Assembly (NCBI GenBank): GCA_031276195.1
Contig: JAISNN010000028.1
Span: forward strand, 1-46,757
Origin: Clostridiales bacterium
Lineage (GTDB): Bacteria; Bacillota; Clostridia; Christensenellales; JAISNN01
DNA length: 46,757 nucleotides
Direction of reading: 5' to 3'
The first letter of the stretch is position 1. Each line of letters opens with the position of its first letter. Both the position numbers and the translations under genes were made by a program. A model generated the notes under the pieces. The model made no database searches. It had not been told where the DNA came from and worked only from the letters and a program-made list of their open reading frames with translations. This document shows, in pieces, positions 16,286 through 24,968 of this stretch.

Positions 16286-16322
16286 CAATCCCGCCCCTTC
16301 CGTCCGCGCCGACCGTCGTTTT
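16286..16322 (-). repeat. Duplicate of the 3' end of the fumarase alpha gene
   Basis: This segment matches 16388-16424, which encodes the last ITVGADGKDGIEI residues, at an offset of 102 bp and with a few changes. It lies downstream of the stop codon. Confidence 0.8.
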
Positions 16323-16372
16323 CATCTTATCGTTCCGCTTTGACATTAAATATTGAGACACCTCGTTCACCG

Positions 16373-17251
16373 CTAACATTCTTTAATCTCAATCCCGTCT
16401 TTTCCGTCCGCGCCGACCGTGATTTTCCCCCTTCTCGTCGCCCAGCACCCCACGCTCAGTCCGACGGCAAGCGTCGCGGGGTGGTGCGCGGCATACTCGA
16501 CATTCACTCCCAAAACGCTCTCTTTCCCCGACATTCCGAGCGGTCCGATTCCGATCGAATTCAGTCCGTCTTTGATTCTTTTTTCGGTTTCGGCGGCTTT
16601 TTGGTTTGGATTTTCGCTTCCCAACGGACGCAGCAGGGCTTTTTTCGAGAGCATCGCCGCGGTGGGCGCGCATGCTCCGATTCCGATTCCGACGATAAGG
16701 GGCGGACAGGCGTTGACTCCCCATTCGGTGATAGTATCGAAGACGAACTTCACCGCCCCCGCGTACCCCTCCAAGGGCATCAAGACTTTCGACCGTCCGG
16801 CGAGCGAACAACCGCCGCCCGCCATATAGACCTCGACGGTCAAATCGGAACTATTTTTGACGATTTCCCATTCGATCCACGGCGAAAGCGTTCCTACATT
16901 GCCGCCCGTATTGCGTTCCGAAAAACTTTCGACGACGTTCGGACGGAGCGGAATGCGTTCGGTCGCGCGCATAACGCCCTCTCTGATCGAATCCTCAACG
17001 TCGTCAAGATAAGGAAATTTCGTTCCCGCCTTCAAAAAAAACTGCAAAGCCCCCGTATCTTGACAGATCGGGCGGTTCAATTCTTTCGCCTTTTTGAGGT
17101 TGTCAAAAATACAGCCGTATAATTCCGCGGCGAGCGGCGAATCCTCACGCGCCGCAAGTCCTTCGAGCGCGCTCATAACGTCCGGCGGCAACTCTACGGA
17201 CGAACGGTATATCAAAGAAGCGATAATTTCCGTCAGTTTCTCGTTTATCAT
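16373..17251 (-). CDS. Class I fumarate hydratase (TtdA-like), alpha subunit
   Basis: 292 residues. It carries the oxygen-sensitive [4Fe-4S] cluster that binds substrate in the class I fumarase/tartrate dehydratase family. Candidate cluster ligands are C63 (PICQDTG), C148 (GGGCSLAG) and C182 (NACPP). The family marker SFSERNTGGNVG at about 110-120 is present. GGAG lies 9 nt before the ATG. The upstream rlmD-like gene ends 84 bp away, so one transcript is possible. Fumarate versus tartrate as substrate cannot be decided here. Confidence 0.9.
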   Translation of the reverse strand: MINEKLTEIIASLIYRSSVELPPDVMSALEGLAAREDSPLAAELYGCIFDNLKKAKELNRPICQDTGALQFFLKAGTKFPYLDDVEDSIREGVMRATERIPLRPNVVESFSERNTGGNVGTLSPWIEWEIVKNSSDLTVEVYMAGGGCSLAGRSKVLMPLEGYAGAVKFVFDTITEWGVNACPPLIVGIGIGACAPTAAMLSKKALLRPLGSENPNQKAAETEKRIKDGLNSIGIGPLGMSGKESVLGVNVEYAAHHPATLAVGLSVGCWATRRGKITVGADGKDGIEIKEC

Positions 17252-17335
17252 CTATCAAATCTCCGATTTTTTGATTGTATTTCTATCTTTTTTTTTGATT
17301 GTATTCCCGTTCCCGATGGCGCGGCGTCCACGCCT

Positions 17336-18958
17336 CTATTTTCCCTTTCTCGACAGCGACGCCACGCATTCTATATGCTTTGTATTCGGAAACATATCGT
17401 AAGGATACACGGATATTATATCATACTTTTCCTTTAAAAGCGACAAATCTCTTGCCAGCGTGGCGGGATTGCAGGAAATATATATAATTTTTTCGGGTTC
17501 GGACGTATTCAGCGCGTCGACAACCGCCCTTGCGCAGCCCTTTCTCGGCGGATCCAGAACGACGGTTACGCCGTCCCCGTTTCCGTCCTCTTTTTTTATC
17601 CTTTCGATCAGGCGCGGCAAGACTTCCGCCGCGTCGCCCTCGATATTTTCGGCATTTCTAATACCGTTCCGTTCAAAGAGCGCGTTCGCGTCCCGAACCG
17701 CGTCCCCGACGATTTCGATTCCGTAGGCTTTTTTGGCGTTTCGCGCCAGCATAGCGGTCAAAAGTCCGCCGCCCGAATACGCGTCGATGACCGTGCCGCG
17801 CCGATTTTTCACGCCCGAATCCGCCCCCTCGCGGCATACCGTATCCGGCCCGTTTTCCCCGATCAAATCCAAAACTCTTCGGTATATCATATCGCGGACT
17901 TCATCGTTCACCTGCATAAACGACAGCGGTGAAATCTCCGCTTTGATCCCGAAAGCGTTATATTCCGCGGCAGGTTTGCCGTAGAGAGTTTTTACGTTGT
18001 CTCCCAAAACGACGTTCGTATTCTTTTTATTGACCGAAATATGCAGCGAAAAGTCCGAAAAAACCCTTGAAAGGATCGCCGCCAACTCCTTATGCGCGGG
18101 CAGTCCGTCCGCGTTGACGACGATTAAGACGGCGGTATGCTCTCCTATTTTCCGCGCGGCGACGTGCCGCAAAACGCCCTTCCCGGTTCTTTCGTCATAC
18201 GCCGAAACGCCGAATTTCTCGGCGTATTCGCGGACGGCGGCGATTGTTTTGTCGGCGAAATCCCCGTGCAGAAGGCATTTTTTTATGTCCACGACCCTAT
18301 GCGAATCCTTTTCAAAAAAGCCTATCAACGGTCTTTCGTTTTTTAATTTTTTTCCCGAATCGCCTTTATATAATTCCGTCAACCGCTTTTCGTCCCTCAA
18401 TCTATTTCCCGAAAAATCTTTCCCCTTTACCGAATCGCCTTCATACAATTCCGTCAACCGCTTTTCGTTCCCGAATTCTTTATCCAATCCGTTTCCCGGC
18501 GAATATTTTCCGTTTTTCCCCGTTTTGCCGTCCGCGCCGCGCGTAAGATTCCCCGCCGCGACGGGCATTTGCAGTTTATTCCGATAAAAAAACTTATTTT
18601 CGCCGCATTGAATGCCGAAAAATTTTATTCCCGAAATATCTATAAGTTTGGATAAGGTTTCCTTGACGATCCTTTCCTTATGCTCCGCCTGTCTTTCATA
18701 CGCGATATGCTGACAGTCGCAGCCGCCGCACCGCCCGAAATGTATACAGGGCGGCTTGACGCGAAAGGGCGAACGGACGATGACCTCCTCGACCTCGGCA
18801 AAGGCGTAACTCTTGCCGGCATACGAAACGCGCGCCCTGACGCGCTCGCCAAGATCGCAAAACGGCGCGAACACGACCGTACCGCAGTGCCGCGCCACCC
18901 CCTCCGCGTTGCAGCCTATACCGATTATGTCAATCTCTATTATATCATTGATTCTCAT
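17336..18958 (-). CDS. 23S rRNA (uracil-5)-methyltransferase, RlmD/RumA type
   Basis: 540 residues. A TRAM domain (1-65) is followed by an iron-sulfur site with C71, C77, C80 (CIHFGRCGGC) and C228 (DIKKC). The SAM fold has DAYSGGGLL and YGIEIV. Catalytic elements are VLDPPRKGC and the nucleophile C496 in SCNPATLARDL. The enzyme should methylate one or two uridines of 23S rRNA. Residues about 133-208 are an insertion rich in Gly, Asn, Lys and Glu that contains the repeat EKRLTELYEGDS / EKRLTELYKGDS; removal of it gives the usual length of about 460. The start codon lies in a T-rich repeat region and has a GAGAAAG site. Confidence 0.9.
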   Translation of the reverse strand: MRINDIIEIDIIGIGCNAEGVARHCGTVVFAPFCDLGERVRARVSYAGKSYAFAEVEEVIVRSPFRVKPPCIHFGRCGGCDCQHIAYERQAEHKERIVKETLSKLIDISGIKFFGIQCGENKFFYRNKLQMPVAAGNLTRGADGKTGKNGKYSPGNGLDKEFGNEKRLTELYEGDSVKGKDFSGNRLRDEKRLTELYKGDSGKKLKNERPLIGFFEKDSHRVVDIKKCLLHGDFADKTIAAVREYAEKFGVSAYDERTGKGVLRHVAARKIGEHTAVLIVVNADGLPAHKELAAILSRVFSDFSLHISVNKKNTNVVLGDNVKTLYGKPAAEYNAFGIKAEISPLSFMQVNDEVRDMIYRRVLDLIGENGPDTVCREGADSGVKNRRGTVIDAYSGGGLLTAMLARNAKKAYGIEIVGDAVRDANALFERNGIRNAENIEGDAAEVLPRLIERIKKEDGNGDGVTVVLDPPRKGCARAVVDALNTSEPEKIIYISCNPATLARDLSLLKEKYDIISVYPYDMFPNTKHIECVASLSRKGK

Positions 18959-19200
18959 ACTTTCTCACTCTGCTATGTCATTAATTTTTATGCTTTCTCG
19001 CTATATTATACAATTTATATCGTAAATCCCCATATTTTACTACTGTATTATATCATCAATTTTTATAACTTTCTCTCTCTCTGCTATATCGCTAACTCTT
19101 ATGCTTTCTTATCTTTCCGAATAATAATAAAATATCCTCTCCCGTTTGTCAATTCATTTAATACCGTTTCACTCTCAAAATATACAAAACTACGCTTTAC
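18959..19200. repeat. Degenerate T-rich repeats upstream of the methyltransferase
   Basis: Words of the form CTATATCATTAATTTTTATG and CTTTCTC recur at intervals of about 45-65 bp. TATAAT on the minus strand near 19012 could be a -10 box, but no matching -35 was found. No gene is seen. Confidence 0.5.
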
Positions 19201-19221
19201 GTTCAAAAACTACGCTTAAAC

Positions 19222-19248
19222 AAATTCCCCTCCGCGGGAGGGGAATTT
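19222..19248. repeat. Isolated perfect palindrome of the GC-rich repeat family
   Basis: AAATTCCCCTCC and GGAGGGGAATTT form a 12-bp stem with a GCG loop. It is the hairpin core of the 58-bp repeat without its C-rich neighbour. Confidence 0.8.
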
Positions 19249-19280
19249 CCGGTAGTTTCGTTAGTCATTGATAGTTGTTC

Positions 19281-19400
19281 TGAAAAAACTTTTTTAAAAA
19301 AGATTTTTTTCCGCATCTGTTTTCAAAAACTTTTACTAATCGTTTTAGATTGTTTTAGGTTGTTTTAAGTTGTTTTAGGTTCTTTTAGGTTGTTTTGGAT
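19281..19400 (+). repeat. Hairpin-plus-tail element copy 3, then a 10-11 bp repeat
   Basis: GAAAAAACTTTTTTAAAAAA and GATTTTTTTCC (weak hairpin) are followed by TTTTCAAAAACTTTTACTAAT. From 19341 six units of TTGTTTTAGG type follow to 19400. Confidence 0.6.
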
Positions 19401-19420
19401 GAAAATTATTAAGATAGAAA

Positions 19421-19460
19421 ATACGGGAGGAACCTTTTGTAAAAAAGTTTCCTCCCGTAT
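19421..19460 (-). terminator. Terminator of the Sel1-repeat gene
   Basis: ATACGGGAGGAAC pairs with GTTTCCTCCCGTAT (13 bp, one bulge). On the minus strand it is followed by TTTTC. Confidence 0.65.
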
Positions 19461-19499
19461 AATTCGTCTTTTAAATATTGAAATTTTCGTTATATTATC

Positions 19500-19531
19500 C
19501 GTATACTCATTGATTTGTTTCCACGCCGCTG
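19500..19531 (-). repeat. Duplicate of the 3' end of the Sel1-repeat gene
   Basis: TATACTCATTGATTTGTTTC at 19502 onward matches the gene end at 19561-19590 (TACTACTATTGATTTGCTTC), including the codons for EEANQ and the stop, at an offset of about 58 bp. It is diverged and non-coding. Confidence 0.7.
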
Positions 19532-19566
19532 GATTTGCGGATAGAAAATCGTATTGACGTATACTA

Positions 19567-22500
19567 CTATTGATTTGCTTCCTCGGCGAGTTTCTTGTCG
19601 ATTCTCTTGATTCTGCCGGCGTAGCCCGCTTTTGTTCCGTCGACAAGTCCGAGATCCAGCGCGTTCACGCACAACGCTCTCGCCTCTTGCAATCTGTCCG
19701 TCGCCTCCAAAATCATAACCAAACGCTTATACGAATAGAGATTCGCGGGGTAGTTCGGGACGTTTTTCAAGCAGAAATCGATATCCTCGCGGCATTTTGC
19801 CTCGCATTTTTCTTCGACGCCCTCTTCTTTTCTCCTCGAAAAATAGACTCTTATCAACTTGTCGTTGATCTTGCTGATCGCGGTGGGCGACGCGGAGAAT
19901 CTGTTGTGGAGATATTCGTAGAGGTTATCGAGCAAGGCGATCGAAATGACCTTTCTGTATCTCGTTATGAACGTGAATACCAAACGGAAAAACATCGTGT
20001 TGTCGCCGTCGACAACGTAGGACGGGAACCTCGGGATCTGCACCCTCGTTCCGTCTACGAACAAATTCCTAAACTCGGGCTTCAATTCGTCGGGCAGGTT
20101 AAAGTAGAATTCGTCGCGCACGCCCACGCCCACGATGGGAGTTTCGACTCTTTCGCCCGTTTCGCTTATATAATACCAGCCGTCTTGATAGGTATAGCCG
20201 TCCGGAACTTCGATGATCTCGTCGCCGATGACCGAACTTTCGTCCTCTTCGTCGTCCGCTTTGGCTTCCTTGACCGCGGTATCTTCGACGGTTTTCGTAT
20301 TGTTGTTTATGACGGTATTGTTTATGACGGTAAGATTCTCGATCGTCGTAAATTCTCTCTCGCTCTCCTTGACGGCGGCGGCTTCTTCCTCCGCGATTCT
20401 CGCTTTTTCGGCGGCGGCTTCCTCTTCTTGTTTCTTGATCTCGTACGCCTCTCTCTCCGCTTTTTCGGCGGCGGCTTCTTCCTCTTTTTTCAACTTGCGT
20501 TCGGCTTCCTCGGCGGCTTTCATCGCTTCCTTGCCCGCTTTCAAGTCGGCTTGTCTTTGCGCTTCGTATTCCGATATGCCGGGAGCGGTTACGCTCTCCG
20601 AAACCGTAGCGTATTCCGACGGAACGACGGACGGTCTTTCGGGATATTCGGCGGATTCAAGGCAAAGTCCCTTGCGGTTTTCGGCGTATGCGTTGCCTTG
20701 CGCGGCGGACGCTTCGTAGAGTCTCGCGGCTTCGTCCGGGTTTTGGCGTACGCCGTCGCCCGTTTCGTAGAGATACGCGAGATTGTTCTGCGCTTTGGCG
20801 TGTCCTTGTTCCGCGGCTTTTTTATAGAGTTTCGCGGCCTTTATCGAATCCTTCGGGACTCCCCAGCCGTTATAGTAGCAATTTCCGAGGTTATACAGCG
20901 CGTTCGCGTTACCGGCATCCGCCGCCGCTTGATAGATTGCGGCCGCTCTTTCGTAGTCTTGCGGAACGCCTCTTCCGTACTGCGTCAAGACGGCTAAGTT
21001 GTTTGCCGCGTCGGCGTTTCCGCCGTTCGCGGATTTTTCATACCAAATTGCCGCTTCCGCGTAATTTTGAACCGCACCCGTACCCGTCTCGCGGCTTACG
21101 CCCATAAGGAGTTGAGTGGCGGGAGAGCCTTTTTCCGCGCGCTTTTGCAAATCCGCGGCGGCGGTTTCGGACACGCACGGATCGTCGGGATATCCGGCGG
21201 CTTCGTAGCATATGCCCAAGCGGTTGACGGCGTTGACCTGCCCTTGTTCCGCGGCGGCGTCATATAAATATTCCGCGCTCGCGGCGTCCTTTTGAACGCC
21301 CAAGCCGTTTTCGTAGCAATTAGCGAGATTGTTGCGCGCTTTCGCGTTGCCGGCGGCGGCGGCTTCGGAATACAGACTCGCGGCTTTTTGATAGTCCTGC
21401 GGCACGCCCCAGCCGTTGTAGTAGCAATTTCCGAGGTTATACAGCGCGTTGGGGTCGCCCGCTTCGGCGGCGGATTGATAGAGCGCGGCGGCTCTTTCGT
21501 AGTCTTGCGGAACGCCTTGACCGTTATAGTAGCAATTTCCGAGTTTATTTTTCGCTTTGGCGTTGCCGGCTTCGGCGGCGGCGTAGTAATATTGCGCGGC
21601 GGTTACGCCGTCCTTTTGAACGCCCAAGCCCTTTTCGTATGCCAAACCGGTATAGAACTGCGCTTCCGCGTCGCCGTTGTCCGCGGCGGCTTGATAGTCG
21701 CCCGCGGTGAAATCGGAAACCGTATCGCGCGGATAGCCCGCGTTTTCATAGGTAATTCCCGAATGATTGAGGGCGGCGGCATTGCCTTGTTCCGCGGCTT
21801 TTTTATTCCATTCGGCGGCCTTTGCGGCGTCCGCGGAAACTCCGTAGCCGTTTTCGTAGCAGTCGGCGATATTGTTCTGCGCCTTAGCGTGTCCTTTTTC
21901 GGCGGCGGCTTGATATAACTCCGCGGCTTTTACGTAATTTTGATCCACGCCCGCGCCCTTATGATATAGGTTCGCGAGGTTATATTCGGCGTTAGCGTCG
22001 CCCTTCCGCGCCGCTTCTTTATAGAGTTTGGCGGCTTTCGCGTAATCTTGCGGAACGCCTTTGCCGTTTTCGTAGCATACGCCGAGGTTGTTTATCGCCT
22101 CGGGGCTGCCGTTTTCGGCCGCCTTAGCGTACCATTCCGCAGCGGTTTCGTAATCCTTTTGAACTCCCGCGCCGCTTTCATAAGCCGCGCCCATAACAAG
22201 TTGCGAAAAAGCGTCGCCGTTTTCAGCGGGTTTGGAATAAAGTTCGGTTACGGAGGGGTTGTTGATTATGTATATGCCGTTTGCGGCGGCGGCCGCTTCT
22301 TCCGTTACGGATACGATCTTTTCACCCTTATCCGCTCCGATCTTCTTGACTTTAACGTACGCCGTGTCGTCGATAAGCATAGTTTCGCGCGTGGCGGTAC
22401 GGTTCGCGCCCGCAAGCTGGAGGTTTCTCAAATGCACGACGGTTCTGCCCGCGGCATAAAAAACCAAAGCGAAAACCAAAACCAAACAAACGGCGAGGAG

Positions 22501-23076
22501 CAAAGCCTGGAAAACGCCGTCGGTCAATTCCGAAGCCCACGCGGGGTTCAAAAAGCCGTAGACGTAATTTTGGCTCGCCATACCGACGATCGTCAATATT
22601 ACGAAATACGCGTACACGGGAAGAATCCACGCGAAAGGCATATATTTTCCCAGAGGTCTTTTGTCGACGGGGAAAAATATCCACACGAGGAGCATAAGGA
22701 TAGGCATAACGGCGTTGTTAAAAATATTCCCCGCGCCGATGAAACCGTCCATATAATTGTTGTTGACGAAAGCGGGACTTCCCGCCGCGAACAAGATCCA
22801 AAAGATTACGGAAACCGCCAAGAGGTACGTCGTTACCGCGCCTTGAACTCTCGCTCCGACGGCTTTCATAATACCCTTGCCCTTGCCGTAACCGGCGAGA
22901 ATACAAACGCCGCTCACCGCCAGCCATACGTCGGCGAGTATGTTCACCAAGACCGCGATATGACCGAAATAGGTCAGCGTGTCGACGGTCTCTTGCGCCA
23001 GCAAGGCGATTTCGAACGCAAATCCGATTACCGCCAAAACGATAAAGGCAATCGCTAAGATTTTTCTTTGTTTCAT
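19567..23076 (-). CDS. Large membrane protein with Sel1-like repeats
   Basis: 1169 residues. Residues 1-215 contain six hydrophobic segments that resemble the Pr6Pr family. After a linker, residues 280-812 hold about 14 Sel1-like (TPR-related) repeats of 36 residues. These form three super-modules of about 181 residues, each ending in AGYP or AEYP (446, 627, 809). Next comes an Ala/Glu/Lys-rich coiled coil (about 835-930), then a C-terminal domain of about 230 residues that I do not recognise (starts DGYTYQDGWYYI). Such a layout suggests a membrane-bound scaffold that gathers partner proteins on the cytoplasmic side. AGGAG lies 10 nt before the ATG, and a good promoter lies 120 bp upstream. 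Plus-strand ORFs within it are shadows. Confidence 0.85.
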   Translation of the reverse strand: MKQRKILAIAFIVLAVIGFAFEIALLAQETVDTLTYFGHIAVLVNILADVWLAVSGVCILAGYGKGKGIMKAVGARVQGAVTTYLLAVSVIFWILFAAGSPAFVNNNYMDGFIGAGNIFNNAVMPILMLLVWIFFPVDKRPLGKYMPFAWILPVYAYFVILTIVGMASQNYVYGFLNPAWASELTDGVFQALLLAVCLVLVFALVFYAAGRTVVHLRNLQLAGANRTATRETMLIDDTAYVKVKKIGADKGEKIVSVTEEAAAAANGIYIINNPSVTELYSKPAENGDAFSQLVMGAAYESGAGVQKDYETAAEWYAKAAENGSPEAINNLGVCYENGKGVPQDYAKAAKLYKEAARKGDANAEYNLANLYHKGAGVDQNYVKAAELYQAAAEKGHAKAQNNIADCYENGYGVSADAAKAAEWNKKAAEQGNAAALNHSGITYENAGYPRDTVSDFTAGDYQAAADNGDAEAQFYTGLAYEKGLGVQKDGVTAAQYYYAAAEAGNAKAKNKLGNCYYNGQGVPQDYERAAALYQSAAEAGDPNALYNLGNCYYNGWGVPQDYQKAASLYSEAAAAGNAKARNNLANCYENGLGVQKDAASAEYLYDAAAEQGQVNAVNRLGICYEAAGYPDDPCVSETAAADLQKRAEKGSPATQLLMGVSRETGTGAVQNYAEAAIWYEKSANGGNADAANNLAVLTQYGRGVPQDYERAAAIYQAAADAGNANALYNLGNCYYNGWGVPKDSIKAAKLYKKAAEQGHAKAQNNLAYLYETGDGVRQNPDEAARLYEASAAQGNAYAENRKGLCLESAEYPERPSVVPSEYATVSESVTAPGISEYEAQRQADLKAGKEAMKAAEEAERKLKKEEEAAAEKAEREAYEIKKQEEEAAAEKARIAEEEAAAVKESEREFTTIENLTVINNTVINNNTKTVEDTAVKEAKADDEEDESSVIGDEIIEVPDGYTYQDGWYYISETGERVETPIVGVGVRDEFYFNLPDELKPEFRNLFVDGTRVQIPRFPSYVVDGDNTMFFRLVFTFITRYRKVISIALLDNLYEYLHNRFSASPTAISKINDKLIRVYFSRRKEEGVEEKCEAKCREDIDFCLKNVPNYPANLYSYKRLVMILEATDRLQEARALCVNALDLGLVDGTKAGYAGRIKRIDKKLAEEANQ

Positions 23077-23195
23077 AATAAAAATTTACTCCTAAAATTT
23101 TTGATATATACACGCCGCTTAAAAAACGCCGTTTAATGCCGCTTTATTTTCGAAAGATAGGGCGACCTTACGCAAGCCGAACCTTCTTCGTCCTT

Positions 23196-23224
23196 ATTGT
23201 AATACATTTTTCACGACTTTGCAA
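23196..23224 (-). promoter_or_regulatory. Promoter of the Sel1-repeat gene
   Basis: On the minus strand: TTGCAA (23219-23224), a 17-nt spacer, TACAAT (23196-23201). Confidence 0.7.
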
Positions 23225-24042
23225 CCATAATTGAGCAAAAAAACGCGGTTTTTAAAAAAAATTTTTCGATTTTTCCGTTTTTTAGGGTTTTAAGGCGTTC
23301 CGCGCCACAAACGGCGTCCGAAAAACGCGGTGTAGTACCGCGGATTTTTGAAAGCGGATTTTTTTATAAAACGACGCGGTTTTCACGCAAAAATATAACA
23401 TAAGTTAATATATTTGTTATATCTTGCCCCCGTTTTAAGAGCGCGCCGCGCGTCCTCCCCTTTTTCGCCCGGAATATCCTTCGGAATGCGCCGTTTTTTT
23501 GCCGTTTAGGCGGAAAATTTTATATCGTTTGTTATATTTTAGGTCTTACGTCCGCTTTTTCGGCCGCCGGCATCGGAATTTCAACCTGAATTTTCCGTAT
23601 TTTCCGGCTTTACCCGCGTTTTTTCGGTTTCCGCGCCGGAAATTCAACTCAAAATTTCCGTATTTTTAGGTTTTGCCCGCATTTTTGGGGTTTTCGCGGC
23701 AAAAATTCAACTGAACTGTTCGGCATTTTTTTGCTCATCGCGCGAATTTCCAACTTTTATGTAAAAATTTTCATCCCGGCTATCTATTTTTTCTCCGCCT
23801 TTACGCTTTTTTATATACCTCTCTCAGCCTGCAATAAGGCTTACCGCGCTTTTTTTTACGTATGTTTTTCGTTCCGCCGTAAAAAAATTTTATCTCGTTT
23901 CAATATATTTTCATCTCCTCTTTTTTTATACGCGTACGATTTTTTGCCTTTTAAGTCGAGAATTTTCCTATAAAACGATATTTTTTATGCGCCTTTACGC
24001 TTTTTTAAAATCGTTTTTATTAAAATCGTTAAATTATTTTCA
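23225..24042. repeat. Non-coding spacer with a 62-63 bp repeat
   Basis: About 800 bp without a credible gene. A GCGGT-n-ACCGC palindrome is at 23327-23341. TTCAAC-led units start at 23580, 23643 and 23705, each with CCGTATTTT and CCCGC blocks. The remainder to 24040 is T-rich; the ORF at 23731-23973 is Phe/Tyr-rich low complexity and has no ribosome-binding site. Confidence 0.6.
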
Positions 24043-24468
24043 CTAAGAATCAAATTTCAAAAGGTTCAATCCGACTCCTTCGTCAAATTCCCGTCCCGCC
24101 TCTCCGTCAAAAATACATATAACCGCCTCGCAGGTCAGGCTGACGCGCCCCTCGTTTAGATGTCCTCCGACGACGCGCCCCCCGATATCCGAAGCGGCGA
24201 TATGTATATGCAGATACGGTTCGCCGTTTTTGCGCGTTATATTCCCCGTCAAAGAGACGATTTCCATATCGCGCTCGAATATATTTACAGAATACTGTTT
24301 TTTCTTGGGGTCAAAAAGCCCCGCTTTCATATAACCGACCGCGCCTACCGCGCCTACCGAACCCAACTTAATCCCCTCTTTTTCGACGATTTCGGTCAAA
24401 CAAGCGACGATTTCCTCGCCTTTATCGATTCTTGCAATAATATTATTATTAAATCTGCGGTATTCCAT
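24043..24468 (-). CDS. PPC-domain (DUF296) DNA-binding-type protein
   Basis: 141 residues, the full length of the plant-and-prokaryote-conserved (PPC) domain. Family features include MEYRRF, ARIDKGEEIVACLTEIVEKE, GSVGAVGAV and LHIHIAASD with GGHL, whose histidines sit at the trimer active-site-like pocket. Bacterial PPC proteins are small trimers of mostly unknown role and are often called DNA-binding by analogy to plant AT-hook proteins. GGAGGG lies about 9 nt before the ATG, with TATAAT about 20 nt further up. It is a single gene. Confidence 0.88.
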   Translation of the reverse strand: MEYRRFNNNIIARIDKGEEIVACLTEIVEKEGIKLGSVGAVGAVGYMKAGLFDPKKKQYSVNIFERDMEIVSLTGNITRKNGEPYLHIHIAASDIGGRVVGGHLNEGRVSLTCEAVICIFDGEAGREFDEGVGLNLLKFDS

Positions 24469-24640
24469 ACCTTAAACCCTCCGAATTTTATTATACCGAT
24501 TAAACTTTTAATTCGTACGAAGCACGGATTAAAGTCCTCCGTCATATTCGACGGCATATGATACGGCATATGATAAAGTATACCATACAAAGAAACTAAT
24601 AGCAAGATTAATATTTTATTTTATTTTATTTTTTATATAC

Positions 24641-24697
24641 GCGGGAAAAACTTTTTGCCCCCCCCACTCGCCCTTTTTCAAAAACTTTCAATAATTC
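24641..24697 (+). repeat. Hairpin-plus-tail element, copy 4 (broken hairpin)
   Basis: GCGGGAAAAACTTTTTG is followed by a C-run in place of the right arm, then TTTTTCAAAAACTTTCAATAAT. The tail is conserved even though the hairpin is lost. Confidence 0.6.
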
Positions 24698-24765
24698 CGC
24701 TTCGTTAAAACGCGCCGCTTCCCATATTTTTTTACGCGGCGTATCCATTCCTTGAATACCTTAAT

Positions 24766-24865
24766 TTATTCGAAATTTAAATTCATTTTTTGATTCTTTA
24801 CGTAAGCCGCCGGCAACGGCAATACTTTAATTTATTTGAAATTTAAACTCATTTTTTATAATTTT
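24766..24865. repeat. Direct repeat of about 65 bp upstream of the decarboxylase gene
   Basis: TTAATTTATTCGAAATTTAA and TTAATTTATTTGAAATTTAA, each followed by (A/C)TCATTTTTT, lie about 65 bp apart. The 24469-24640 part of this gap holds only promoter-like A/T sequence and a 12-bp tandem ACGGCATATGAT. Confidence 0.65.
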
Positions 24866-24878
24866 AACCGGCTTTTTC

Positions 24879-24907
24879 TTGACATTTTTCGATAAAATCT
24901 TTATACT
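24879..24907 (+). promoter_or_regulatory. Promoter of the decarboxylase beta gene
   Basis: TTGACA (24879-24884), a 17-nt spacer, TATACT (24902-24907). The start codon is about 55 nt downstream of the predicted start point. Confidence 0.85.
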
Positions 24908-24968
24908 GTTAGACGATTGTTAAAAAATCGACCGATAAAATTACAGAATTCTGCAAGGAGCGTGTCAA

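Noticed and set aside
19570-20997. 475-residue plus-strand ORF and several others opposite the Sel1 gene
   Set aside because: They are antisense shadows of a repetitive, GC-skewed gene; composition is Phe/Arg/Gly-rich with no domain.
23731-23973. Small plus-strand ORF in the 23.2-24.0 kb spacer
   Set aside because: T-rich low complexity giving Phe/Ile/Tyr runs, without Shine-Dalgarno or promoter.
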